64,000 nt of DNA from Ecdyonurus torrentis (lineage: Eukaryota; Arthropoda; Insecta; Ephemeroptera; Heptageniidae): assembly GCA_949318235.1 (NCBI GenBank), contig OX439135.1, positions 21,055,395-21,119,394 of the forward strand, read 5' to 3'. This document shows positions 33,912 through 62,854 of the stretch, one piece after another; position 1 is the stretch's first letter; each line of letters opens with the position of its first letter. A model generated the notes under the pieces. It did not search any database. It saw nothing but the letters and a program-made list of their open reading frames with translations, and was not told the origin of the DNA. The position numbers and the translations under genes are program-made.

Positions 33912-34333
33912 TTAAGTACTATTTTGAGGTCCATACAAACACCACTGCACTAATTTTTGTCTTTCTCTCTTAGTTAACTCAGGATAAACTTGTCCCATTT
34001 TATTTTCCATACTACTAGCTCTTAATTTACTTAATTTTAAATCTGTATAAACATATATTTTGTTACTAAAAGTACAGTAAACAAGGCAAGGAGGAGGTAA
34101 GGAAGAACTTTTATTTGCACGTCCAAATCTACCTGCACAGAAGGCAGCTACTGAATCTTCAAATTGGAATCTTACTGACACTTGGTCTTGACCTGGAAAT
34201 TTTAAAAAATTGTTCAACATGATTTTTATAGTTATTATTTTAAAACATTGATAAATTATCAAGTATCGTAAAGACAATTTTTTTCCTAATATTCATTAAT
34301 TTTAATCTGTGTTATTCATATCTTTAAAAAAAA

Positions 34334-34370
<37 letters not shown>

Positions 34371-35296
34371 AACTAACATGTGTGAAACTTTGATTTTCAC
34401 TGCATTTTCACAGGCATTTGATTAAAAAAATTGATAGAAAAACACACATATATATATTAGGGAGAAATAGGAGATAGTAATAGCATAGACTTACAGGGAT
34501 GCCGTGGTAGAAAAAATAATTCTTCTAACTCACACCAAAAAATATTAACACATAGCAATAATTAAGCATACTATAATACTAATTAGAATACTAGATTGAT
34601 AATTATCATAACTTATTAATACTAGACACTCATATTGCTCTGTTGTAAATAAGCCTGGGTTAGAAATTATTTTCTCTATCATGCCTTCCATCAATCTAAA
34701 AGCTCGTTTAATAACCCCCATATACCAACTTTTCCGAATTTATTTACATATTTTTCTGTCAAATCTTTTAATCATCGCATAGTCAATTGTTTCCTTAATA
34801 TTTATAGATTTGTTACCTAAGATATAAGTTTGTCCATCCCATGAGCAGACCACAATTTCATCTTTATTGTCCCCAGTCATATCCAGCCTGGTCATAGAAA
34901 ATAACTGACGGTGCAGCTGAATAGACCTGTAACATATATACAAATGTTTTAGACACATGAAAGTATGGTTTTTGTTCTAATAGTGTAGTACTCTTGTACT
35001 GTATTGCTTAAAATTTAATGCTTTACTTTTAGTATTAAATAAAAACATGCTATTACAAGAAAAGGATAGAGGAAATCAACCAGTGCCTTTTACCATAGTG
35101 AAGAGAGTCCCATGTTTTGACAAAATAGGGTCACAGGATGAAAAAGCACAGAGATAAAATAATAATAATAATAACATGAATATTGGCTTTTATCTCTGTG
35201 CTAGCAAGATTTTGTTCAAATATGAGACTCTCTTTACTATGGTAAGGCCCTTGTTGGTTTTCTCTATTCTTTTTTAGTATAGGCCTATCATCAACC

Positions 35297-35333
<37 letters not shown>

Positions 35334-38300
35334 TCACCAAATAAAAACATTTATTATGTAATAGAAAAAATATAAAGATACCATAGATTGGATAAAACTT
35401 TGTTATAATTTTTTGGTCTCCTCTAGCCTCTAGGGTAAGTATTATAGTGCTCATCGTTATCCTGGGAATTATCTTTGTACTATAATGTACACTCAGCCTT
35501 CTCTAAATCTACCCATCAAAGTGATGCCGCTTTATTTAGAAAATGGTCAACATGTACTGTAATTTTAAGTGACGGCAGCGATGCTAGATTTAACCACGTA
35601 GAACACCTGCAGCTCCATTATATAGTGAAGGTTAAATCTGGCAACAATGCTGTCACTTAAGATGACATGTTAACCATTTTCTAAAGAAAGCGGCTTCTCT
35701 TTGATTGGGTAATTTTAGAATTGGAGGAGTGTACTACAAATAATAATAAATATAATAATAATGAAGCCTGATTTGCTAGACGACGCATACGTACCAGATG
35801 ATATTTTCATCCTTAACTAACATGAGAGTACCATCGATGGTTGCTACGGCATACGGAGAACCTTTGCTAGGATCTTCACCTGTCTCCACATCTCCTACAA
35901 TCTCAGTAGATACGTTAGGGTTTCTCATACGTGATGACGAGAGAGGGTGGTATTCTATTTGAGTCTCTCCTCTGTAACATTAGAATTGCCAACATATTAT
36001 AATATAAATTTACCTTAAATATAATAATGCTTCATATTTCACACTGGTCCTATAAGAAAAAAACTGACTAATTTTGCTAAAGTTCCCTGTACATCTTTCA
36101 GAGGCATGAACTCCACAGTAGCATTTTTTTTTCTGGGATCAGTGTACAGAAAGTCCATCGTTAAAGCCCTAGTCTGTTTTTGTAATAATTATTATTTATT
36201 GTCTCAAATCAAAGGTTATTTCCCAACATACCTGAAATTGCTATTAATTTGCCTGTGCTTATGAATAATAAAAAGGTAATACCATTAGCTTACATTAGTG
36301 GTAAATTTGTTTTCTTCCTTGTATTTTTTAAAACAATCCAATTTTCTATAAATGTGTTCAATTTTAAACCTTTTTTTAAATACTATTAGGCCTATTTATT
36401 TATTTATTAAACACACTACATAAGAGTACATCTAAACATACTACTCACTTTAAAAATATATATCTCTATATATATCCAAGGAGAGCTAACAAAATTCATC
36501 TGCCAAACTAGTAGTTTGAATGCCTGTTTATTGGGTGTAAAAATAAACTTTTTTCAAAGTTCTGCGGCAATTGTTAGGCCTATTTAAAAAAAAGAAAAAA
36601 ATGTACACATGATTGTAAGAATAGGCATATTTTACTTACATTAAATGCAGCAAATACTTTTCTCTTAAGAACATTACATATTTAGTGCAAGTTTTTGAAT
36701 GACCAAATACCACCCTATTTGTACATAAAATAAAGTTTTTTTTTTTTTTTTTTTTCGTAACTTTTTTTTTATAAATAGAAGCTTAAATTTATGTTTTGTG
36801 GCTCTAGTGTGAACTTACCCTTGTTCTTCATTATTTTCTTGCTCTTGTTGTTTCTCTTCTTGTTGAGGTTCCCCTTGTTTAAAAGTGATACGAAGAAAAG
36901 TGCCTCCTGGTTGAGACACTAGCAGTGATGGCTTGCCACCTTTCTCTTGACCAATACTCACACTGCCAACCTAAATCATAAATATACTGATTATTAAACA
37001 TAACCATACCTTCTCAACTATGTATTTCCTTCATAAGTTTTGCTCTGGATCTGTAAGGTCTGACAAAGGCATGACACACTACATCTCTCTTGGAGTTTAG
37101 TGCCAAAAGCTATCCATTTTTTTTTAAACAAATAAAAACATACCATTTATTTCTTATTATAGCCTAGTTTTCAATGGCTTTTGCTGTTATGCTTATGTAC
37201 CTATACTAATATATTGACAGCCTCGCGGCTATTATATGTATCTGCAAATCTGAGCTGGTCACACAAAATAGGTATCTGCAAATCTTGCCTGGTCACACAA
37301 AATAGGTATCTGCAAATCTTGCTGCAACACACAAAATAGGTACATAACACACAAACAGGTAACACAGGAGTTACCTACTTTGTGTGGCACGGCGAGATTT
37401 GTAGATACCTATTTTGTGTGACCAGGCAAGATTTGCAGATACATATATAATAGCTGCGAGTCTGTCGATATGCTATGTAATATTAAAAATAATAATAATT
37501 TTCCAATCTCCTACAATCAAATGCAGCAATACAAGAGTACATTTGTTTAGGTTACTGTATTAGGTATGATCAAATTTACATTTGCAGTTCTTTTTTCTTA
37601 TTATTACTTTTAAATTTATGCTAGGTACAATAATATTATTATGCTATTTATGTATAGGGGGCCTATATTTAAATTTATACATATTTTACATATTGTAAGT
37701 AATCTTGATTTGAAGATATATGTTGAGAGTTGATATTTTAGTACCTGACTAGCTGCCTCCCACTTATGTAAACTGACCAATCTGCCTTGACCTTGGCTAG
37801 CAGGTAGAGGATCAGGTAACCAACGATATGACCTGACCACACGATCAGTTAGTCCTAACACCAGCTCAGTACGACCATCCCCATCCATATCTCCAAGTAC
37901 AAGACACTGTCAACATAAAACATGCATACCATATTAACATTTAATAATTTACTGTGAAAATAAACAGTATGGTAATTAAAATCAAGGGGTCTGTTCTGTA
38001 AGGCTTCACAAGAAACTCGGTATCTAAAAAGGGGGCGTGGCTCACGAGTTCTCTATAATAAACAAGTGAGTTACGCGCCCTTTCTCGGTACCAAGTTTCT
38101 CGCGATGACTTATGGAACAGACTTCCAGGGCTTATATGAGCTGTGCTCCGGTAAAAATGTCAGAATTTAACATTGCATGTATGGGAGCTCTGGAGCTTGA
38201 ATTCTTGGGCATTGAGCGCTCCAGAAAAATAGCTCTTGGTAGAATATACATTAAAAGTATATTAAATGGAAATGCTAGGAGAAGCCCATGCACAGTTTGG

Positions 38301-39602
38301 CTTTTTGGTTGCATTACACCCTCTTTTAGATCAACAGTTACGCTGTTTTGACGATGTCACTCTGAGAGCAAGAGAAATGTAATAAGGACCTTTAACTAGG
38401 ATTTATGCCAAAATACATAAATTTTAAGAGCTTTTGCACCACATAACTTGTACTGGTATTTCAGAAAATTAAATCAGGAGTTATTATTTTGTTACGATTT
38501 TATTGGCTGAAATGCACCCTGCCAAATTGATGGCAGCTCCGTCATATGTGCAAAGCTGAACCAAACTTAACCCTCTTATAAACTCATCTATATCAATACA
38601 TTTTAGAGAAAGCCTGAGAAAGTCTTACTACTATGTTATTTACAATTTCATTTCTATATTTTGACCCTATTTTTACATCTAGTGTGGTATCCAAAATTAC
38701 AATTTTAGAGTGAACTCTTGAAGCTGTAAAGTTTAGTTCTGTGAATTTCTCAAAAATTTTGTGAAATTACCAGTTGGGTTTGCAGCAGACTTCAATATAA
38801 ACATGGCAATGTTAAAGCTCTTGATTTTGTGAAATGACAATTCCTTCACAAAATCGAAACATTAATGTACAACATTTATATTCTTACATGAGTGTTAGGA
38901 GGTATTCTCTGCACATGAGCTACATGCATGGTATTATCTGGACCCTGAGGAACATCAGCTGGACAAGAGGGGGCTGCTCCAGGTAGTAAGATATGACACC
39001 ATCCATCACCCGATACTACTACAAGAGTATTACGTCCTGGTTCAATCAGCTCCCCCACTCCAACAGCAGTAATCATTCTATAAATTAAAACAATAAATTC
39101 ATTAACTAATGTCACGGTTATTTCTGTTGATACCAACAGTCACCATAAAGACTCTACCATTGCAATGATATCAACAAATTGAAAAAAAAATTGTGCAAGG
39201 ATGAGTCCATTGACCAACAAAGGAACAACTGTTTTGAGGCCGAATTTAAACAAATTGACTTATATACATCCGCTTCTGTTTTGACGTAATGTACTGCGCT
39301 TAAGTCAAAATAGAAGCAGATGCCAGCATAATCGCTTACGTCAACCTCAAAACGTTTTTTTCCTTTATTAGTCAGAAAATTTGAATACTATACATATACG
39401 TATGTAATTACCTCAAACCTGATGTTCTAAACCATGGTCTATTTCCAGTAGAATATTTAAAAACTGCCAAATCTCCAGCTTCATTTCCAACAACTAATTC
39501 ACTTTCTCCATCTCCATCAACATCTCCTAAAGCTAATGCATTTTTAAACACAGAACCTGGAAAGTCTATTTCTTGTCTTTCAACAAAACAAACAGCTCTC
39601 AT
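33912..39602 (-). CDS. ITFG2: ITFG2, KICSTOR subunit with FG-GAP/beta-propeller repeats, seven exons
   Basis: Exons in transcript order 39602-39412, 39077-38888, 37906-37745, 36970-36819, 35971-35795, 34926-34817 and 34192-33912 join in one frame with GT-AG junctions: 420 aa, near the 447 aa of human ITFG2. Hallmarks are LGDVDGDGESELVVGNEAGD (exon 1), LVLGDMDGDGRTELVLGLTD followed by RVVRSYRW (exon 3), ATIDGTLML (exon 5), CSWDGQTYIL (exon 6), and FCAGRF with CLVYCTFSNKIYVY (exon 7). In vertebrates ITFG2 acts with KPTN, SZT2 and C12orf66 to place GATOR1 on lysosomes and restrain mTORC1 when amino acids are scarce. Start: first ATG, matching the MRSV-type N-terminus of the family. The acidic insert in exon 4 (Gln/Glu-rich) is lineage-specific. 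It begins 11 nt after the IMMP2L stop. Confidence 0.9.
34588..34640. repeat. FB-E fragment in an ITFG2 intron
   Basis: AGAATACTAGATTGATAATT and TAGACACT match one FB-E arm. Confidence 0.45.
35057..35275. mobile_element. FB-C foldback element in an ITFG2 intron
   Basis: GAAAAGGATAGAGGAAATCA and GAAGAGAGTCCCATG pair with TACTATGGTAAGGCCCTTG at the right. The loop has its own hairpin of GCACAGAGATAAAA and its complement. Confidence 0.75.
35487..35734. mobile_element. Foldback with GTACACTC ends in an ITFG2 intron
   Basis: The left arm (GATGCCGCTTTATTTAGAAA, GGTCAACATGT) is mirrored by ACATGTTAACCATTTTCTAA and AAGCGGC. The ends resemble the short hairpin at 794-883. Confidence 0.65.
35972..36818 (-). 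other. ITFG2 intron 4
   Basis: It holds a T tract near 36738-36755 and nothing else recognised. Confidence 0.5.
37050..37110. repeat. Fragment of the FB-C inner module
   Basis: GACAAAGGCATGACACACTA and CTCTTGGAGTTTAGTGCC match inner parts of FB-C copies near 45.4 and 56.3 kb. Confidence 0.45.
37211..37470. repeat. Foldback with internally repeated arms, ITFG2 intron
   Basis: The unit ATAGGTATCTGCAAATCTTG plus CCTGGTCACACAAA occurs about three times in the left arm. It reappears inverted in the right arm between GACAGCCTCGCGGCTATTAT and its complement. The architecture is the same as at 16590-16840, with unrelated sequence. Confidence 0.75.
37985..38127. mobile_element. FB-F foldback element, copy 2
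   Basis: GGGGTCTGTTCTGTAAGGC to GACTTATGGAACAGAC, with inner ACTCGGTAT and AAAGGGGGCG arms mirrored. Confidence 0.7.
38715..38865. repeat. Dispersed repeat L, copy 1
   Basis: GCAGCAGACTTCAATATAAA through AGCTCTTGATTTTGTGAAAT matches the reverse complement of 47697-47882. Confidence 0.6.
39211..39374. mobile_element. FB-I foldback element, copy 2
   Basis: TGACCAACAAAGGAACAACT and TTTTGAGGC are mirrored by CCTCAAAACG and TTCCTTTATTAGTCA. Confidence 0.7.
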
Positions 39603-39613
39603 ATTAAATTATT

Positions 39614-40105
39614 TTAATAAACTAGAACTCCACGTTGAAATTCACTGTCTGATAATTTTTGCCAACGTTCAGGTGGCCATACAATTAATGCAGCTTTAGC
39701 TGTAATAAGTCCTAAAGATATTGGTCCAAAATCATTTGAGTCCATAGATCGTTCAGTATTATCACCTTCAATCCAACAATGACCTTTTGGAACACGAACT
39801 ACAGGTTTTTTAAATCTTTTAGTATAAATTACATCACCTTCAAGACCAATTACTCTTTTAATTAATCTTTGACTAGGTTCTTTAGGAGATATTAATGATA
39901 CAATATCTCCACGACTTAAATTAAAATTTCTAGTTGCTAATTTATCTAAATAAATAAAATCTGATTTTCCTTTTTGATCAACAGGATTAAAGGTTGGTTG
40001 CATAGAAACACCTTCAACACGAGCTACATAGCCAATAGAATCAAAAAATGTTATTCCTATTGGTAAACCAATTAATATTGGTTTTATACTTGAAAAAAAT
40101 TTCAT
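39614..40105 (-). CDS. IMMP2L: Mitochondrial inner membrane protease subunit 2 (S26 signal peptidase family)
   Basis: The 163-aa single-exon protein matches IMMP2L over its whole length. An N-terminal hydrophobic segment (about residues 8-22) anchors it in the inner membrane. VARVEGVSMQP carries the nucleophile Ser34, and RLIKRVIGLEGD the general-base Lys83. The box GHCWIEGDNTERSMDSNDFG and the C-terminal PPERWQKL are typical of the Imp2 branch. Imp2 removes sorting sequences from intermembrane-space proteins such as cytochrome c1 and mitochondrial GPD2, in a heterodimer with Imp1. No key residue is missing. Its stop codon lies 11 nt before the ITFG2 start in a different frame, suggesting a shared transcript. 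Upstream lies a short AT-rich region shared with the divergent EHMT. Confidence 0.93.
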   Translation of the reverse strand: MKFFSSIKPILIGLPIGITFFDSIGYVARVEGVSMQPTFNPVDQKGKSDFIYLDKLATRNFNLSRGDIVSLISPKEPSQRLIKRVIGLEGDVIYTKRFKKPVVRVPKGHCWIEGDNTERSMDSNDFGPISLGLITAKAALIVWPPERWQKLSDSEFQRGVLVY

Positions 40106-40660
40106 TAATTATTGTTAATTAATAATAAAAAAAATTAAAAAATTAAAAATAAAAACAATTTCACTTCCTCTCATAAAATAGTCAGCTGTTCATTCCCGCC
40201 GGTCTTCATTCCTGCCAACTGCATAATATTATTACACCACATTTAGTAAAAACAGTTAAAAATGCTGGTTAATTTAAAATGAAAGCTAATATGCTAGAAA
40301 TATTATAATTGCCTCTATTTTATATTATTATTGAGATATTCTTAACAAATATTAATTTTTTAAATTTTTAAGCTAAAAATAAACTTATCACTAAATCTAG
40401 TAAATTTTTAGTGTATTGGTATGCCGTAAAAAATAAAAATGGCCGTGAGTAAAATGTTCAAATTACAGTTTGTAGTATGCGCATAAAAATATTTTAACTT
40501 GATTTTCGTTACTGCGCATTCATTTCTACGTAACGTAACAAATTTTCGAACCAAACTCTGTGGACATTTGGTGTTGCGTCCACGAAATAGGACTAATTTA
40601 TTGAAGAATTTTACAAAATAAACCCCTTTATCTATAAGTAGAGGTTGTAAATTAGGTAAG
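40106..40660. promoter_or_regulatory. Probable bidirectional promoter region between IMMP2L and EHMT
   Basis: The divergent genes IMMP2L (-) and EHMT (+) flank this stretch. A possible EHMT 5' non-coding exon ends at ATTAG|GTAAG near 40655, since the first coding EHMT exon is preceded by an acceptor (TTTTTTACAG, ending 43001). No TATA box can be assigned in such AT-rich DNA. Confidence 0.35.
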
Positions 40661-41594
40661 ATCCAAAACTAGAAATATTAGTGCTAATATTTTCATTTAT
40701 AACTGGTTGTAAAACATTTTATTTCGAGTAATAATTACTGCAAAAGTAGTGGCTGTATCCAAACAAGGTTCTGGGAATTTGATAGCCTGCAAAGATCTTC
40801 ATAGTTAAAAATAATGATGACTTGAGTTTTATGTTACATTTCCGGCCACATTTATGAGCATAAATTAATTAATTTATAAATACGATATATTATAAGTGAG
40901 CTCGTAAAAGTGTTAAATTAATATTACAGTGTTTGTAATTTTATAACTTTCAGACACGGCGTAACGATAGTGCCGTGATTTGTTTTGTTTTAAGTTTATT
41001 TTAGATACGATTTTGCAGTTCTTTATGCAATTTAAGCTCTCAAAATCCATGAATAGTGTAAAATAAATAATTATTTGAAAAGGTCATACAGATAATTTAA
41101 ATTATAGATTATTTGATCGAGTTAATTTTTCACTTTTTTTGAAAAGAATTTCAATGCGTGAAACATCGAATGTCTCCATAGATCGTAAATGACATTATAT
41201 TTTTATGCTAACATTTTGGTAAAACTCAATTTTTAAAGAACGCTGTTTTAGTGTGGATTATATTAGAGCGCTGGCTCCAATTTATTGTCTTTCATTATAA
41301 TTTTGTTTTTGAGTTAAATGATTGAAATAATTTAGACTGCAAATAATGGGCGTAACTTTAAAAGAAATGCTTATTAATCATTTTAATAAAAAAAGTCTAA
41401 ATAATTGTGATATTATAACTTTACTGAGTGTGTGTTTGTGTGTGATTATTATCATTACTATATTTGAAAAAAAAAAAAAAAAAATCGCAATTTTTCTGTT
41501 GTAAAACTACATACCGGTACCGTAATGTTTCCCTGCAAAATAATGAAATAAAAATATGTAATATCGCAGATACATACATACTGTACACTTAGAA

Positions 41595-41775
41595 TTTAAA
41601 TTTAAGTCCCTATAGAAAATACCAAGTACTCTCACAATTCATAAGATTTATCAGCTCCCCCCTCCCCACTATTGAGAGGCTACAATTGCCATTTAACTGC
41701 ATGTTCTGTGCGAGACATTTTCAACATTTTTTATGAGAGTACTCAGTAATCGGTATTCTTAGGGACTTAAATTTT
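41595..41775. repeat. Foldback with AAATTTAAGTCCCTA ends
   Basis: AAATTTAAGTCCCTATAG and CCAAGTACTCTCA are mirrored by TGAGAGTACTCAG and TAGGGACTTAAATTT. Confidence 0.7.
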
Positions 41776-41872
41776 TAATTTTTTAAAAAGAGTTGAAGTT
41801 AGAAAAAGTAAGAATATATATTTTAAAAATGGGAGGTTATTGCTAACGAGAATGCCTAAAGTTTTCTATTAA

Positions 41873-42013
41873 GCTCAAGACAGCAATCGTTTCTTATTGC
41901 ACTTTTGGCTCTGCCCCTTGGATAGCGTCCATAAAAATAGCACAGTCCAAACCTGGTCCAAACTCTTATCGCTGCAATAAGAAAAGGGATAAGAAGGATC
42001 GCTGTCCTAGGCT
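41873..42013. repeat. Foldback with AGACAGCAATCG ends
   Basis: CAAGACAGCAATCGTTTCTT and ATTGCA are mirrored by TGCAATAAGAAAAGGG and GGATCGCTGTCCTAG. Confidence 0.6.
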
Positions 42014-42213
42014 GTACTCTTATAACTTAAAACACATTTAATTGTGTTATCAATTCCTCATTTAAATATTTATGACCTCAGTGCAGTAGTTTACTCAAAA
42101 TGCACTGAAAACGTGGTGCCAAAATACTAAAGGATGAGAAATTAGGGGACTGTAAGCTTTTTCTGAGCACCTCACCAATACCCTATATTGTTTGTTGTAT
42201 GGTTGCCGATATC

Positions 42214-42334
42214 AATGGTGTTCCTAAACCCTGTCTGCTTTCTGTACTAAAATGAAGATCAACTGTGGTTATTCAAATGAAATGCGCATTTTTTTGGTGC
42301 AAGAAAAGAGGGTTTATGTTATGAACAACACTAT
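42214..42334. mobile_element. FB-G foldback element
   Basis: AATGGTGTTCCTAAACCCTG to GGGTTTATGTTATGAACAAC. The same family occurs at 50.8 kb and 61934-62043 with a shared GGTTATTCAA core. Confidence 0.6.
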
Positions 42335-42382
42335 TATCATCTCTTACTTTGTATTTGTAGGGGAGAATGAAGAAGACTACAG

Positions 42383-42554
42383 TCAACTGGGGTGACTTTG
42401 AACACTCAATTATCTCTGTCTTGGAGACTCATTTTAGAAATTTGAAGAATCTTACTATTTTTCAAATTTGTTTTTATTATTAATGACATGTTTCAAAATT
42501 GTGAAATTATTGCCCAAAGTAGAGATAAATGGGTGTTAAAAGTCACCCCAGTTA
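42383..42554. mobile_element. FB-A foldback element, copy 2
   Basis: TCAACTGGGGTGACTTTGAA and its inverted partner TTAAAAGTCACCCCAGTT bound a loop without the poly-A expansion seen in copy 1. Confidence 0.75.
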
Positions 42555-43040
42555 AAAATTTTAGGGGTAATTTTATTGTATATTCTAAAAGAGAACATTA
42601 TCCTAAATTGATAGATATGCAAATTTCTAATTTTTTAAGTTCATTAAGCATTTTTTTATTAATTTTTAAAAGTTTCTAAATTACGTCACAGGCTGCAGCT
42701 TTTTCCTATGCCCACTTGTATAAGTTGCCGCCCTTGATGCCATTTTTCGATTTTCAAAAATTAATTAAAAATATTTTATATACTGTACTGAAAGATTAGA
42801 AATTCATATATCAATCGATCCAGGACAATGTCTTCTTTGAGAATATAAAATAAAATTACCCCTCAATTTTTTTTTCTTTTTTTTTTGTGGTCTTCCTCAT
42901 TTGCTTACTAACAATTTTGCAAAATTGCTTATTTTTCACTGCAAACAAAAAATTAACTTATGTAATTATTAATTTTAAATATGTTTTGTGTTTTTTACAG
43001 GTTAGTTAAATGAATTAATAAAAAAATAAAAAACAAAACA

Positions 43041-60615
<17,575 letters not shown>

Positions 60616-60787
60616 GTATGATAAACAATTGAACTCTAGTCGTAATTTCATCACATGATTTGTTTGTTTTTGGTTTGTTTGTTTGTTTGTTGTTGCACTG
60701 GCTAGCATGCACTTTTACCAACCTCACTGCCTTTGATTATATTTGTAGTTGTACTAGTACACTTATCTGGGGTATTGATGCAGCATT

Positions 60788-61200
60788 AAAGCCCTTGTCA
60801 ACTTATCTTTTATCATTTAGAATTTTGAATACTAGATTGATAAATTACCATACCTTATTATCCATGAATTATCCAGAATTAGACGTTGATTTTGTATTTA
60901 TCTTCATTTATTTTTATTTTAGCAGTTATTTCACGCATCTGACATCACAATGTACCGATGGGGTCGTGATAGGGGTAAAGAACTTGAGGGAGGAGCATAA
61001 ATTTATCACGTGACCAGAGCGGCGACTGTGATTGGCGGCGGTACATTGTGATGTCAGATATGTGAAATAACCGCCAAAAAGAAAATAAAGGAAAATAAAT
61101 ACAAAATCAAGGTGGTGGTGTCTAATTCATGGATAATAAGGTATGGTAATTATCAATCTAGTATTCTAAATGATAAAAAGGTAAGTTGACAAGGGCTTTA
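60788..61200. mobile_element. FB-E foldback element, copy 3
   Basis: AAAGCCCTTGTCAACTTATC to GTAAGTTGACAAGGGCTTT, with a loop close to copy 1. The frame across it is artefactual. It lies in the intron after the last visible EHMT exon. Confidence 0.8.
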
Positions 61201-61228
61201 ATGGGCTGCCCGATTAATTGATCAATAA

Positions 61229-61370
61229 TAAAGAAAAGGATAGAGATACTAGCAAGGGCCTTACCACAGTAGAAGTTCTATGGAGAGGTTGACCTGTGTG
61301 ACTTCGACCTCTCCATACAACTTCTACTGTGGTAAGGCCCTTGCTGGTAGCTCCTTTTCATTATTATTGA
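61229..61370. mobile_element. Short, nearly perfect FB-C hairpin
   Basis: GGATAGAGATACTAGCAAGG, then ACCACAGTAGAAGTTCTATG and GAGAGGTTGA, are mirrored almost base for base over a loop of a few bases. Confidence 0.8.
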
Positions 61371-61573
61371 TCTTAACCCCTGTTTTTTTCCTTAAATTGA
61401 TTGCCAAATTAATTAGGTATTAAATGCAGCTTTCAAAAGAAAAAAAAATATATATATATATATATCAAAACTGAGTTCAGATAAGTCGGGCCAACAAAAG
61501 AAAATGACAGGTGTCAGGCAGATAAAAAGCAATAATTTGTCACTTAAGTAGTGACTTTAAATTACGCAAATAC

Positions 61574-61605
<32 letters not shown>

Positions 61606-61825
61606 GATTGGTAACTCAACCTGTGATCACCTAGAATGTTTTTTTTTTTTTGTTTTTTTTGTTTTTTTTACTCATTATCAAAGTGACAGTTTTACACATT
61701 TTACCTACTTGGCACCTGAGAAATTTTTAAATTTGCCAGCTCTGTGATTACAACTCCTGCAGATCTTTTCACTGACTACTCATGACACATGAAAAAGTCT
61801 GCAGCATTTGTAAGCACAGAACTGA

Positions 61826-62077
61826 GGGTATGTTCCGTAAGTCCTCAAGAGAAACTTGGTACTGAGAAAGTAGGCGTAACTCACTTGTTTATTACAGAGA
61901 GCTCGTGAGCCACGTCCCCTTTCTTGATACAGAAATGCTGTTCGTAAACCCTGTTCTCTTGCTCCAAAAAATGCGGATTCCATTTAATTAACCAAAGTTG
62001 ATCATCGTTTTAGGAGCAAAGAACAGGGTTTACGAACAGCATTAATGTTTCTTGTTAAGCCTTATGGAACATACCCC
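61826..62077. mobile_element. FB-F copy 3 with FB-G nested at 61934-62043
   Basis: GGGTATGTTCCGTAAGTCCT to GCCTTATGGAACATACCC. Inside, AATGCTGTTCGTAAACCCTG and its exact complement bound a 110-bp FB-G that splits the right FB-F arm. Confidence 0.75.
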
Positions 62078-62196
62078 CTGGTAACCTAGCACTTGCCTTC
62101 TCTTTAGTTTTTAACTCCTTTCTTTTGAAAGAAGCATCTCTTCAAATGTAACATTTATACCCCACATGAGTGTACATATTGATATTAGTAAACCTC

Positions 62197-62242
<46 letters not shown>

Positions 62243-62393
62243 GTGAAATAATGATGATGATGCTTTTTAAATTGAGTGGCACAATTTTATTGGGGGGAAG
62301 GAGGAGGTTAAGTAAGCATGACAAATATAATTTATATATTTGCTGCATATTTTGTTCTAAAATAATAGTCAAATAATTCAAGATTCATTTGAC

Positions 62394-62426
<33 letters not shown>

Positions 62427-62504
62427 ATTTTTCCGATATTAAACTTGCATTTGTCATTGTTGAATTAAAAATGCAAATACTTGCCTTTAATCATTTATAG
62501 GGGA

Positions 62505-62755
62505 TATATTAAGGAAAATAAACCATCGCGATTAGGTACGATAAATTTGAAAGAAAAAGATAGAAGAAACCAGCAAGGGCCTTACCATAGTGAAGAGAGT
62601 CCCATAGTTTGGTGAAAATCTCGGTGAAAGTTTTTCATATCTGTACTAGCAAGATTTTCACCAAACTATCAGATTCTTCACTATGGTAAGGCCCTTGCTG
62701 GTTTCTCCTATCTTTTTCTTTCAAATTTATCATTTAATCATTTATTTTTAGTTAA
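62505..62755. mobile_element. FB-C element, compact full-length copy
   Basis: TATTAAGGAAAATAAACCAT, GAAAGAAAAAGATAGAAGAA and GAGAGTCCCATAGTTTGGTG pair with the right arm. Only a short loop separates the arms, making it a good reference copy. Confidence 0.8.
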
Positions 62756-62854
62756 TACATATTTTATTATTTCTTAAAATGTACTGATACAGAACACAAT
62801 AATTTATTTTTTGTTTAAAAAAAGTTGCATTGACAAAAAATTAATGTCTTAATA

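Larger units (their letters stand above)
40661..43001 (+). other. Probable 5' intron of EHMT
   Basis: It contains the foldbacks at 41595-41775, 41873-42013, 42214-42334 and 42383-42554; the remainder is AT-rich. Assignment as an intron rests only on the donor and acceptor motifs. Confidence 0.35.

Noticed and set aside
38112..38351. 79-residue frame in ITFG2 intron 2
   Set aside because: Starts at the edge of a foldback, lies inside an intron on the opposite strand, and has no family resemblance.
61780..61983. 67-residue antisense frame
   Set aside because: Covers FB-F and FB-G repeats only.
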